Positions 17,089 through 26,090 of a stretch of DNA of 64,000 nt are shown piece by piece (positions within the stretch are counted from its first letter, which is position 1; each line of letters opens with the position of its first letter). The notes beneath the pieces are model-generated. The model saw only the letters and a program-made list of their open reading frames with translations. It ran no database searches and was not told where the DNA came from. The stretch is from contig NZ_CP044399.1 of the NCBI RefSeq assembly GCF_008931805.1, forward strand, positions 2,839,370 through 2,903,369, in the 5' to 3' direction. The translations under genes and the position numbers were made by a program. This DNA comes from Moritella marina ATCC 15381. GTDB lineage: Bacteria; Pseudomonadota; Gammaproteobacteria; Enterobacterales; Moritellaceae.

Positions 17089-18114
17089 ATGATGAACTCA
17101 AATGATGTAATAAGAAAACAGGTTCTAAAAGGACTTTGTACTGGTTTAGCCATTGTTGCCCTTCCATTAGCGGTAGGTAATGCTTTTTACTTTGATAATA
17201 AGTCTTATCTATTGGCTTTCATTGAGTCTTTGTATTTTATTGTCGCTTTGTATTCTCTTTATGATATTCGTAATGATAAAAACATCGCCTTTCATACTTA
17301 TATTCACGTATTCATTATTACCTTCATTATGTTTTTTGGTGAAATAGTGAAACCAATTGATGAAGGGGTATATATTTGGTCAACAGCCGCGCCAATTTTA
17401 TTCTATTTGCTACTTGGTTGTTCTAACGCTTTTATCTACTCAATTTTGTTCTTATTTATCCAGATTGGTTCATTATTATTTGAAATTGCTCTCCATGACA
17501 AAAATCAGTTTTTATTATCTGTAATTAATTTTATTTGTACTTACTTAGTTATAACCGTCATTAGTCGTAAGTTTGAAATGGAAAGAGAAGCCGCTCAAGA
17601 TTATATTCAATATTTGGGTGCTTATGATCCGTTAACTGGCGCACTAAGCCGAAACTCTTTAATTAAAGAAATGAATGAACATAGCGATCGCTACAGTACA
17701 TTTGTAATGTTTAATATCGATGATTTAAGTCATTACACAAAAAAGTATTGCTATCAAGAAAGCGATAAGATGATTAAAGAGATGGCAGAGCGATTGTTTA
17801 ATACAGTAGATAAAGAGTGCTTGTACCACTTAGGTTCAGGTCGGTTTGTGATGCTTATTTCTACTCACTATATGGCAGAGTCTAGTTATCATGAACATCA
17901 ACAGACCAGCGATATAATGGCGTCTATTTCAAATGCACCTTTCTTGATGAGAAACCATGATGAGTTTATGACACTCAGTGCTGGTATTACGGAGATTACT
18001 AAGTTTTCTACTATCGAATCCATTTGGTCTGATGCAGAAGACAATGCCACTTTAGCTCAACTAAATGGTGTTGGTTGCGTATTTAAAAATAATAAATTGT
18101 TTCTTAGTTCTTAG
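17089..18114 (+). CDS. Membrane protein with a degenerate GGDEF domain
   Basis: 341 residues. Five or six membrane helices fill residues 15-160, followed by a GGDEF-fold domain: DPLTGALSRNSL (usual start), VMFNIDDLSHYTKKY (equivalent of the substrate-binding FxIDxD region) and HLGSGRFVML where active cyclases have RxGGDEF. The catalytic signature is therefore lost (SGRF for GDEF) while the fold is kept, which suggests a c-di-GMP- or GTP-binding or protein-contact role, not synthesis. It is divergent from the response regulator across a 300-bp spacer. No strong Shine-Dalgarno is seen; the second ATG at 17092 is equally possible. Confidence 0.8.
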   Translation: MMNSNDVIRKQVLKGLCTGLAIVALPLAVGNAFYFDNKSYLLAFIESLYFIVALYSLYDIRNDKNIAFHTYIHVFIITFIMFFGEIVKPIDEGVYIWSTAAPILFYLLLGCSNAFIYSILFLFIQIGSLLFEIALHDKNQFLLSVINFICTYLVITVISRKFEMEREAAQDYIQYLGAYDPLTGALSRNSLIKEMNEHSDRYSTFVMFNIDDLSHYTKKYCYQESDKMIKEMAERLFNTVDKECLYHLGSGRFVMLISTHYMAESSYHEHQQTSDIMASISNAPFLMRNHDEFMTLSAGITEITKFSTIESIWSDAEDNATLAQLNGVGCVFKNNKLFLSS

Positions 18115-18355
18115 TCTTTTTTGCTTAAATAAGTCACCACTGCACTATGATCTAAACCTGCAAACTGAGGTAATGCTTCACGCTTACAGATAAACCACGA
18201 GGGTTCCCTGAGTTTCTTATCCAAAAATGATCAATTGCGATTCGTGTAAAAGTGGGAATAGGAATTCCTTTGCTCTCTCTTGGCCAACTTCGAATGGGGC
18301 TGTTTGGTATTCTTTGTAAGCTTGTTTAAAACGCTGTGTATTTGCAGATAAATTA
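18111..18355 (-). pseudogene. Unidentified gene remnant
   Basis: The minus strand reads RFNLSANTQRFKQAYKEYQT, then APFEVGQERAKEFLFPLLHE, stops (IIFG-TAA), and continues in the next frame as DKKLREPSWFICKREALPQF, AGLDHSAVVTYLSKKD, ending TAA at 18111. The two pieces look like one protein C-terminus broken by a frameshift. Its stop overlaps the end of the convergent degenerate-GGDEF gene. I do not recognise the family. Confidence 0.4.
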
Positions 18356-18365
18356 AACCGTAAAT

Positions 18366-18431
18366 ACTGATGAGCGATCTGAGTTATTAGCGCTACAAAA
18401 AGAAGTTAAAACTCTCCGTATGGAGAGCTGA
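18366..18431 (+). pseudogene. IS3-family OrfA (transposase N-terminal protein) remnant
   Basis: The plus strand reads TDERSELLALQKEVKTLRME and then stops. The ER-xELxALxKEVKxLRMER pattern is the leucine-zipper end of IS3-type OrfA. Only about 20 codons survive, with no inverted repeats. The following 100 bp to 18536 hold an 18-bp run of three cctata units (18495-18512) and nothing else recognisable. Confidence 0.6.
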
Positions 18432-18536
18432 ACATGTACCGTATCGCACGGCAGTTATGTCAGCTACTTGCTAACCTTATACGATAACAAGCCCCCTATA
18501 CCTATACCTATACCCACATCTACACCTTCATATTAT

Positions 18537-19136
18537 TTAATCCAACAGTGACTTTTCTTCTAAACTATCAATTGGAAAGCTAAAGAAAGGCGTTGAGAAT
18601 TTATCACTGCGAGATCGGGCGATGCTACCATCATGCGCTGTGGTTACACCTGTCTTTTTATCTTTAATGAAGTAGTACATTTCACTTACGCCGTGATACA
18701 TGCGAACGGCAAGGATATCCAATGACGGCATTTCCCCATCAGTACTCACCCAAAATACCGGCACACTTAAACCATATACATCTTGGTCAGTCCCTAAAGA
18801 CGTGAAAAAGAAATCAAATTCAATATCAGCGTCTGCTGCCGAATCGACTAGATTCAACTTGAAACGACTAGCTAGTTCCATTTTCAAACGCTGCTCAGCA
18901 TAAACAAGGGCTTGAGTTTTACTAATAAAGTGTGTGCGAACATAGATGGATTGTGTACCAAATTCAGCAAAGCTATTATCTGGCAGGTCTGACACTAATT
19001 CGTTAATACTGTAGGTCAGTAGTCTCTGGCTAGTAGAACCACGATATTGATCAGCACTCTCTCGTGTCGAGCAAGCACTCAAGGTGAAGAAAATCGTTAC
19101 GATAATAAAAATACGCTTCAACGTGGAATTAAACAT
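18537..19136 (-). CDS. Uncharacterised lipoprotein
   Basis: 199 residues from the ATG at 19136, which sits seven bases after AAGG. The ATG at 19142 would have no spacing. The type II signal ends in the lipobox LSAC (FFTLSACSTRESADQYRG), so the protein is a lipoprotein. The mature part contains TQSIYVRTHFISKTQALVYA and an acidic DADIEFDFFFTSLG stretch; I cannot name the fold. It has no close partners. The spacer to the next gene is about 200 bp. Confidence 0.75.
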   Translation of the reverse strand: MFNSTLKRIFIIVTIFFTLSACSTRESADQYRGSTSQRLLTYSINELVSDLPDNSFAEFGTQSIYVRTHFISKTQALVYAEQRLKMELASRFKLNLVDSAADADIEFDFFFTSLGTDQDVYGLSVPVFWVSTDGEMPSLDILAVRMYHGVSEMYYFIKDKKTGVTTAHDGSIARSRSDKFSTPFFSFPIDSLEEKSLLD

Positions 19137-19342
19137 AAACATCCTTGTGTAAAATAGTAATCAACGAACTTTATACTACATGTTGTCATGTAAACCAAAG
19201 TCATTGATCGCTGCTAGCACACATTTCAGAATAATTCATATTCGCGCAACCGATATAATATGTCTAAATATTCGAATGTAGGTGGGAAATTTTGTGACAA
19301 TAACACACCCCATCACTATCCCCCACCTATCTCATCATGCCA

Positions 19343-19747
19343 TTACAGCTTCTGCTTATTACGGTATTGTTCATACCAATAGCCGAGTGTATAAACACAA
19401 ATCGTCACATCTGTGATAGCAAAAGAAATGAAGTCTACATTTAAATGCGCCGTTTCTGGATTGAAAAAATTCGACATGAATAAATACACCATGAATAATT
19501 TTTCAATAAACGAGTAAAGCATTATTGAACCACGCCACTCGACAATAAACGCAGATAACGTGATAAAGAACCCCATCAAACCAACCATGATGCCCCAATG
19601 TCTAAATAGGAACACATAGTTGTCGTCATACGGCAGGTTATTCATTTTAAGCAATGCTAATTCAGGGTTGATCGCATAGACACCCGCGAACATTGTGATT
19701 AAACCACCGATAACAAGAAACGGCTTTAAATTACGAGTAAAAAACAT
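19343..19747 (-). CDS. Small four-helix inner-membrane protein
   Basis: 134 residues with four predicted transmembrane helices (about 10-28, 45-65, 75-93 and 103-122) and short polar ends (MFFTRNLKPF, EQYRNKQKL). The layout resembles small DoxX/DUF4345-like membrane proteins, but no signature residues allow a firm name. It lies 55 bp downstream of the fadL-like gene on the same strand and could be read through from it. Confidence 0.65.
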   Translation of the reverse strand: MFFTRNLKPFLVIGGLITMFAGVYAINPELALLKMNNLPYDDNYVFLFRHWGIMVGLMGFFITLSAFIVEWRGSIMLYSFIEKLFMVYLFMSNFFNPETAHLNVDFISFAITDVTICVYTLGYWYEQYRNKQKL

Positions 19748-19801
19748 AGTCTATTCCCTATATGAAACTGCTTATATAATAGTGCTTACATTACAGGGCA
19801 T

Positions 19802-21007
19802 TTAGAATGTTACGTTAGCACCGACAAAGTGGATCTTGCCGTCGAACGTACCAGTTACGTTGGCACCTTCTTTCGTAATATCAACAGAACCTAAGTCTGC
19901 ATACTCATAGAACATATCGATACGGGTATCATTCCAGTATGTAGTGGCACCGACAGAGTAGCGATACTGTTCACCAACAGGTAAATCAACCCACTGTTTC
20001 GTTGGATCATCTTGCGGAGACGTTTCATAAGAGAAACCAGCTTTTAATGCCCACTCAGCGTTTAACTGGTAGTCAGCACCTACTGCGAATTTCCACACAT
20101 CATCCCAATCACGATCAATCTCAAGACCTTCAACTTGCTCGTTATAAACTGGTGTGCCACTAAAATCACTCCACTGGTGGAATTGCACAGAAGACAGTAA
20201 CGTTAGCTGTCCATTAACATCATAACTGCCGCTTAAATCTATAATTGCAGGAGCAAGTAACTCAGTGCCGACGGTAAAAGATGATGGTCTTGAATTGTCA
20301 GGATCTGCAGCGATTAAATCCGCATTAATATCATCAAACTCAAATTCTACTTTTGAACGGTAGCTTAAACCGACAGCCCATTTTTCCGCTTTGTACATAG
20401 CGCCAGCATTATAGCCAAACGCCCAGTCAGTACCGGCATCAGTCTCAAACCCTGTCGTACTCACTTCGATAATGCCGTAGCTAACTTGCGCGCCAACGCC
20501 AACCGACCAATTATTATCAATTTTATAACTCATGATTGGATTTAACTGTACAGCTGTCATTGTCGCTGTATCTAGATGTTCCGAAGCATCCCAATCCGTC
20601 CCGTAGTCAACAGACGAACCACCAACCGCACCAAAGTTAATACCTAAATGGATATCTTCACTCACTTGCATTACATGAAATATACCGATTGAAGGCATCA
20701 CTGTTTTTGCATTTGCATCACCTGTTGTCGGTGCTGTGTTTGGAATACGGTAACCATCATCAAGATCGCGATCTCTATCGGTATAATCCATTTGCAGATC
20801 CAGCACCATCATATTAACCGTGGTTTTCTGTTCGCCCATATGCGTCATCGTCGCTGGGTTAGTCCAAGATGCAGTCGCAGTTTCGGTATAGACACCATCA
20901 CCGGCACCTGTTGTACCTGCGTTAGCAACAACCGCTTCTTGTAACAGCAGTCCGCTGGCATTGGCGTATGTCGAACAAATCAATAATGCTAAGAGTGTTT
21001 TTTTCAT
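19802..21007 (-). CDS. fadL: OmpP1/FadL-family outer-membrane long-chain fatty acid transporter
   Basis: 401 residues from ATG 21007 (MKKTLLALLICSTYANA signal peptide). In-frame codons back to 21022 are less likely. The mature N-terminus SGLLLQEAVVANAGTTGAGD, followed by ASWTNPATM, is the FadL plug: the NPA motif and gated N-terminal segment. The rest is beta-barrel ending in aromatic HFVGANVTF. FadL imports long-chain fatty acids and other hydrophobic compounds across the outer membrane. Two crotonases elsewhere in the window fit fatty-acid catabolism, though they are not adjacent. The gene is preceded by the SDR gene with a 77-bp gap. Confidence 0.85.
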   Translation of the reverse strand: MKKTLLALLICSTYANASGLLLQEAVVANAGTTGAGDGVYTETATASWTNPATMTHMGEQKTTVNMMVLDLQMDYTDRDRDLDDGYRIPNTAPTTGDANAKTVMPSIGIFHVMQVSEDIHLGINFGAVGGSSVDYGTDWDASEHLDTATMTAVQLNPIMSYKIDNNWSVGVGAQVSYGIIEVSTTGFETDAGTDWAFGYNAGAMYKAEKWAVGLSYRSKVEFEFDDINADLIAADPDNSRPSSFTVGTELLAPAIIDLSGSYDVNGQLTLLSSVQFHQWSDFSGTPVYNEQVEGLEIDRDWDDVWKFAVGADYQLNAEWALKAGFSYETSPQDDPTKQWVDLPVGEQYRYSVGATTYWNDTRIDMFYEYADLGSVDITKEGANVTGTFDGKIHFVGANVTF

Positions 21008-21083
21008 CAGAATATCCATCAATATGGGTCATAAAAATATACCTATATGATAGATACAAAGTACTGCATAAAAATCAGTAATA

Positions 21084-21914
21084 TTACGGATTCACTTTGG
21101 TTTTTTTAATCAACAAAACAAACAGTTTACCAATTAGTTTTTCCCCAAAAATACGCTGTGCCCAAAACATTAATTTCGCATCAAGCGTGCTTTGGTAGCA
21201 GAGTCGCGGTGAAGTGCTAAAACCTGCTTTTATTAAGGTGTTCACCGTTGAACTAGTGTCCGAACCAGCTCGGTAAGCATTGTCTAAAAAGTCATGGGAT
21301 TTATGCACAACTTCTTTATAACAAGCTAATGTGTTGGTGTTTTTCATATCCGCTAATTGAATAGCGTCAAACTCTGTTTGCACACAACCTGGTTCAACCG
21401 TGACAACTTGAATATTAAAGCCTTCAACTTCCTGCGCTAAACCTTTAACCATGCCATTCAATGCGTGTTTAGTGGCTGAATACCAAGCGTTCATACTAGT
21501 CGAAACACGACTCGCAATCGAGGTAGTAAAGACAATACGACCAGCGCCTTGCTCTCGCATGTGTGGCAATACAGAACGCGCTAACCTTGCCGCGCCATAG
21601 ACATTGGTATCAAACTGTTGATGTACTTTTTCGATACAGGTTTCTTCTACTGGACCAGCAATAGCAAATCCAGCGTTGGCATAGACAATATCAATATGCC
21701 CGACTTCTTTAGTCATGGCATCGACGATATCGGTAAGATCTTTTTCTGAACAGACATCGACTTTATGTATTTTCGCGCCCAGAACAGCAAGATTATCGAG
21801 TTTATGCAGTCGGCGAGCACCGCAGTAAACATGATGATTATCCTGCAAAAGTTTAATCGCTAAGTCGTAGCCAATACCTGAAGAGGCACCAATGATAAGT
21901 ATATTTTTTTTCAT
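21084..21914 (-). CDS. Short-chain dehydrogenase/reductase
   Basis: 276 residues with an N-terminal Rossmann fold (ILIIGASSGIGYDLA, the TGxxxGxG-type cofactor loop), NAG motif (YANAGFA), catalytic Ser in VFTTSIASRVS and the YxxxK pair in WYSATKHALNG, all of which are intact. Arginines after beta-2 (GARRLHK) favour NADP(H). The C-terminus is longer and basic (LIKKTKVNP). The substrate is unknown. It shares orientation with fadL and may be cotranscribed. Confidence 0.85.
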   Translation of the reverse strand: MKKNILIIGASSGIGYDLAIKLLQDNHHVYCGARRLHKLDNLAVLGAKIHKVDVCSEKDLTDIVDAMTKEVGHIDIVYANAGFAIAGPVEETCIEKVHQQFDTNVYGAARLARSVLPHMREQGAGRIVFTTSIASRVSTSMNAWYSATKHALNGMVKGLAQEVEGFNIQVVTVEPGCVQTEFDAIQLADMKNTNTLACYKEVVHKSHDFLDNAYRAGSDTSSTVNTLIKAGFSTSPRLCYQSTLDAKLMFWAQRIFGEKLIGKLFVLLIKKTKVNP

Positions 21915-22177
21915 AATACGGTTTCTCTCAATTAGCTTAAATCTATGTGTTGAGAAATTATAAGGATTGACGAGAATAGGAAATACGGTAATTTTACGGA
22001 TTTAAACATTCACCTCGCGTTGAAACCTGTATAATCCAGCTAAATTTGTCCGTCCCCACTCGATGAAGGTATACACTTGAGTATGACGGTCGCAGTATTA
22101 TTGAATGTTAAGTTATCAGCGCTTATTTATGTGTGCTGATAAGCTATATCGATTAATTTTTAAATTGTAATTTTTAG

Positions 22178-22732
22178 GTGAAAGAATTGAGTAAAAACAG
22201 CGAGTCACATTTAGTTTCTGGTCGTGAATGTGGTGAATGCACCGCGTGTTGCGTTGTACTTCATATTGATGATGACAATTTTAAAAAGCCTGCGGATCAA
22301 GTTTGCGAAAATTTGATGGAAAAAGGTGGCTGTAAGATCTACACCAAAAGACCGTCAGTGTGCCAAGATTGGCATTGTGCATGGCGTTTCATGGCGCAGT
22401 TAGATGAGAGCTGGCGTCCTGATATATCAGGCATCATGCTGCGTTCTGACGAAAATGGTATTATTTTTCAGCCGATACGCGATCCTAAAACCGTGTTGAT
22501 CACAGCACAAGTAATAGAGCTAATTGGTGGTGGTGTTGCGCAAGGCATTCCTATGTCTATGTCAATCCCTGTAAAGCAAGGCTACCGCAGTTATAGCACC
22601 GCGCTTAATGCACCTTTAGCCGCTGGTGTTGAAGCGAGAAGCCTACCGATGATCCAAGACAAGATGCTTGAATTAATTGAATTTTCATTAGCGCAGCAAA
22701 CGTCGCAAATTCCAAGTATCGACCGTAGCTAA
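22178..22732 (+). CDS. YkgJ-family cysteine-cluster protein
   Basis: About 184 residues from GTG 22178; a TTG at 22187 with AGGTG eight bases upstream is an equally good start. The N-terminal half carries the YkgJ cluster CGECTACC, then CENLMEKGGCKIY and CQDWHCAW, presumably holding a metal or Fe-S centre. The C-terminal half (SIPVKQGYRSYSTALN) is not characteristic. Function is unknown in the family. It is followed after 42 bp by the ogt-like gene. A second, shorter YkgJ protein is encoded at 56686. Confidence 0.75.
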   Translation: MKELSKNSESHLVSGRECGECTACCVVLHIDDDNFKKPADQVCENLMEKGGCKIYTKRPSVCQDWHCAWRFMAQLDESWRPDISGIMLRSDENGIIFQPIRDPKTVLITAQVIELIGGGVAQGIPMSMSIPVKQGYRSYSTALNAPLAAGVEARSLPMIQDKMLELIEFSLAQQTSQIPSIDRS

Positions 22733-22774
22733 TATAAAGTCGACCACTTTAACCACCTCAAGAGAAACAATGCA

Positions 22775-23263
22775 ATGAACGTATACACGCAGTTTGAAAG
22801 TCTATTAGGTACCGTTACTGTGCATGGCAATGATGATGGTTTACTGGGTATCTGGTATGAAAGCCATGCCAGACAGCTGAGTGATTTTGGTAAGCAAGCC
22901 GATGACCACCCTATTTTGCAACTTACAGTCACGCAGCTGCAAGAATACTTTAACGGTCAGCGTCATGAATTTTCTATTCCGTTAGCGGCGAATGGCACTG
23001 AATTTCAAAATAAGGTATGGCAGGCACTCACGACTATTCCCTATGGCGAGACATGGAGTTATAAAGACTTGGCTATCGCAATCGGTAATCCAAAAGCATC
23101 GCAAGCTGTGGGTGGCGCAAACAGTAAAAATCCAATATCGATAATTGTGCCATGTCACCGCGTCATTGGTAAAAATGGCAGCCTCACAGGTTACGCGGGT
23201 GGCTTAGATATAAAGCAACGATTATTAAACTTAGAAACTAAACATCATCGTTTATCAAAATAA
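22775..23263 (+). CDS. ogt: Methylated-DNA-[protein]-cysteine S-methyltransferase
   Basis: 162 residues. The C-terminal domain has the helix-turn-helix QAVGGANSKNPISIIVPCHRV with PCHRV containing the methyl-accepting cysteine, followed by GSLTGYAGGLDIKQRLLNLE. The enzyme repairs O6-methylguanine by irreversible methyl transfer to this cysteine. Length matches Ogt-type enzymes without an AdaA domain. It lies close to the photolyase gene, so there are two direct-reversal repair enzymes within 3 kb. Confidence 0.92.
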   Translation: MNVYTQFESLLGTVTVHGNDDGLLGIWYESHARQLSDFGKQADDHPILQLTVTQLQEYFNGQRHEFSIPLAANGTEFQNKVWQALTTIPYGETWSYKDLAIAIGNPKASQAVGGANSKNPISIIVPCHRVIGKNGSLTGYAGGLDIKQRLLNLETKHHRLSK

Positions 23264-23546
23264 AGCTCAAGACCACACATAATAGAATCAGGAACGGGAA
23301 CGCAATGTGACCCGTTGCTTTCTCTCTTATCTCTTATCTACCCTCTCTCATTCCGCCTAAATATAAAGATTTACACTTTACTTAACATCACCAGTTAACT
23401 AAATAATAAATATTTTAATCTAGTGTGATCTATTCTTTAATTACTCTCGTATTGTTATTTATAGCAACAAAATAAAACACTTATAAAACATAAAATCGTT
23501 CCAGCATGAATGATTTTTAAATTAATTTTTGAAAACGGCGGCCACT

Positions 23547-24500
23547 ATGATCATACCAAAAACAACAATTACGCTCGGTATCAGTGCTTGTGTTAAAGGC
23601 GAACCGGTTCGTTTTGATAAGAGTCATAAAAAATCAGACTTCTGTATGAATGAATTAAGCAAACATATGGCGTTTAAAGGATTTTGCCCAGAAATGGCTG
23701 TCGGATTACCGACGCCACGACCAACAATACGTCAAATTAAACACGGCGATGTCATTGCTGTAAGTCGTCCAGATGGTAGTGGTGACGTAACGCAAGCGTT
23801 GACAGACTATGGTCAATCGGTAGGTCGTAACATTAACGGCTTGAGTGGTTTTATATTCTGTCAAAAAAGTCCAAGTTGCGGTATGGAACGGGTAAAAGTG
23901 TATTACGAACACGGTAAAGGCTGTGAAAATGATGGTATTGGTCTATTTGCAAGACAGGTAATGGAATTAAATCCACTACTTCCTTGTGAAGAAAATGGCC
24001 GATTGAACGATGCTGGATTACGTGAAAATTTCATTATCCGCGTATATACCTACAAATTATGGCAAGAGCTTGTCGCCAGTGGTTTAACAAAACATAAACT
24101 GATTAAATTCCACAGTGAAAGAAAGTACCTGTTAATGAGCCATCACACTCCATCATACAAAAGCGTCGGTAAATTGTTAGGCAACGCAGATATGAATTTA
24201 GAAGAAATGGCGGATAAATATATCACTGGGCTAATGACAGGGCTAAAACACATGGCAAACCGTAAAAGCCATACCAATACCCTTCACCATTTACAGGGTT
24301 ACTTTAAAACATATTTAAACGCAGAACAAAAATCAGAACTCACTCAGCATATCGATGATTACCGCATTGGTTTATCGCCATTATTGGTGCCATTAACGCT
24401 GATCAATCATTATTTAAAACAGCACTCGAATGACTATTTAAATTCACAAGTATACCTATCGCCTTACCCTGATTCGCTAAAACTGAGATACGGCATTTGA
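23547..24500 (+). CDS. ybgA: YbgA-like DUF523-DUF1722 protein
   Basis: 317 residues from ATG 23547; the in-frame TTG at 23529 is the alternative. The N-terminal DUF523 part shows GISACVKGEPVRFDKSHKK and CQKSPSCGMERVKVY, conserved cysteines seen in the family. The C-terminal DUF1722 part runs from about residue 180 (KFHSERKYLLMSHHTPSYK). The biochemical role is not established. In enteric bacteria ybgA lies directly before phrB, and here the photolyase follows after 85 bp, so the arrangement is conserved. Confidence 0.88.
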   Translation: MIIPKTTITLGISACVKGEPVRFDKSHKKSDFCMNELSKHMAFKGFCPEMAVGLPTPRPTIRQIKHGDVIAVSRPDGSGDVTQALTDYGQSVGRNINGLSGFIFCQKSPSCGMERVKVYYEHGKGCENDGIGLFARQVMELNPLLPCEENGRLNDAGLRENFIIRVYTYKLWQELVASGLTKHKLIKFHSERKYLLMSHHTPSYKSVGKLLGNADMNLEEMADKYITGLMTGLKHMANRKSHTNTLHHLQGYFKTYLNAEQKSELTQHIDDYRIGLSPLLVPLTLINHYLKQHSNDYLNSQVYLSPYPDSLKLRYGI

Positions 24501-24585
24501 TCTTTCGGTAATGAGTATATAGCCATTAGTGGGAAAGCCACTGATGGGCATAAGTTGAAGTTGCATAACCAGCGGAAAGTAACGA

Positions 24586-26007
24586 ATGGAAAATAAAGCT
24601 GAAAGTGTCATTTGGTTTCGTAGCGATTTGCGCATATTAGATAACCCAGCCTTGGCTAACGCATTAAGACAAGGTTGTACCAAAGCCTTATTCATGGCGC
24701 CGCTTGAGCAATGGCTACAACATGACATGGCGCCTATTCAGCTGGATTTTATCCAGCGCCATTTAAATTTATTACGTGATCAGCTCGCTGAACTCGGCGT
24801 GGAACTAACGTGCTTAACCGTGACTGATTTTGACTCGCAAATTGACTGTTTAACCACATACTGCCAAGCACAACAGATCAAGTATATTTACGCCAACAGC
24901 GAAGTCGAACTCAATGAACATCGTCGCGACCAAAAAATCATCGCCAATGGCCTGCCGTTACGACTCAGTGAAGCCGATGTCATCGTGCCAAAAGGCTCAG
25001 TACTTAATGGCCAACAAGAAATGTATAAGGTATTTACCCCTTTTCGTAATGCTTGGTTAAAAAAATTAAGACAGCACCCTTTAAATTTAGCGTTTTTGCC
25101 TGAACCAGCTAGCCCTCCTGTAACAGCTGCCCACCAGCCAGCAGAGCAAATCGAATTAGCCGGAGATAAAGTTTGTTCAAAAAAGTGGCCATTATCCGAC
25201 ATCATTTTACAACAAGTTATTCCCGAATTTATTGACAATAAATGCCAGGATTACCTGCAATTAAGAGACTACCCTGGGGTAAAAGGGACATCTGGCTTAT
25301 CTCCTTATTTGGCCATCGGCGCAATAAGCCCACGCTCGCTAGTTAATGCCCTGACACAGACATTCCCAACGTTACTCGATGATATTACCTCATCCGCATT
25401 TTGTTGGCTCAATGAGTTGGCATGGCGAGATTTTTATAAGCATTTACTGTTTCATTTTCCGGAACTGTGCAAGCATCAAAATTACCAACAAAAATATAAT
25501 CATTTACAATGGCCTAACGACAATGCCTTGTTTGATGCTTGGTGCCAAGGACAGACAGGCTATCCTTTAGTGGATGCTGCGATGCGTCAATTGCTACAAA
25601 CAGGTTGGATGCACAATAGATTACGCATGGTTGTGGCAAGCTTTTTAACCAAGCACTTATTAGTAGACTGGCGACGTGGCGAGCGCTTCTTTATGCAACA
25701 CCTTATCGATGGTGACTTCTCTGCTAACAATGGTGGTTGGCAATGGGCAGCAGGGACTGGCTGTGATGCACAACCCTACTTCCGGATTTTTAACCCGATA
25801 ACTCAAAGTAAGAGCTTCGATGCTGAAGGCGTGTTTATTCGCAAATTTGTGCCGGAATTAGCGGCATTACCCAGCAAACAAATTCATTTCCCTCATCCAT
25901 ATTTACACGATACGGGACAAACGGCACTCTATTGCCCGCCAATTGTCGACCATAAAACTGCGCGAGAACAGGCTCTCGGGTTTTATAAGCAACATTTATC
26001 AGCTTAG
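24586..26007 (+). CDS. phrB: Deoxyribodipyrimidine photolyase (class I CPD photolyase)
   Basis: 473 residues, the usual length. The N-terminal antenna domain begins VIWFRSDLRILDNPALANAL. The FAD domain shows GTSGLSPYLAIGAISPRSL, WRDFYKHLLFHFPE, TGYPLVDAAMRQL, WMHNRLRMVVASFLTKHLL and DGDFSANNGGWQWAAGTGCD, with the tryptophans of the electron-transfer chain apparent. It splits cyclobutane pyrimidine dimers using blue light. Class I/folate-type is inferred from length and motifs. It follows ybgA in probable operon. A photolyase indicates exposure to light, at least in ancestry. Confidence 0.95.
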   Translation: MENKAESVIWFRSDLRILDNPALANALRQGCTKALFMAPLEQWLQHDMAPIQLDFIQRHLNLLRDQLAELGVELTCLTVTDFDSQIDCLTTYCQAQQIKYIYANSEVELNEHRRDQKIIANGLPLRLSEADVIVPKGSVLNGQQEMYKVFTPFRNAWLKKLRQHPLNLAFLPEPASPPVTAAHQPAEQIELAGDKVCSKKWPLSDIILQQVIPEFIDNKCQDYLQLRDYPGVKGTSGLSPYLAIGAISPRSLVNALTQTFPTLLDDITSSAFCWLNELAWRDFYKHLLFHFPELCKHQNYQQKYNHLQWPNDNALFDAWCQGQTGYPLVDAAMRQLLQTGWMHNRLRMVVASFLTKHLLVDWRRGERFFMQHLIDGDFSANNGGWQWAAGTGCDAQPYFRIFNPITQSKSFDAEGVFIRKFVPELAALPSKQIHFPHPYLHDTGQTALYCPPIVDHKTAREQALGFYKQHLSA

Positions 26008-26090
26008 TATTCAGTATTCGATTAACCAGTGTAGTCCCTTGAGTATTCCCTTGAGTATTCATTTTTACGCAAGGGAGCTACATTATCGAC

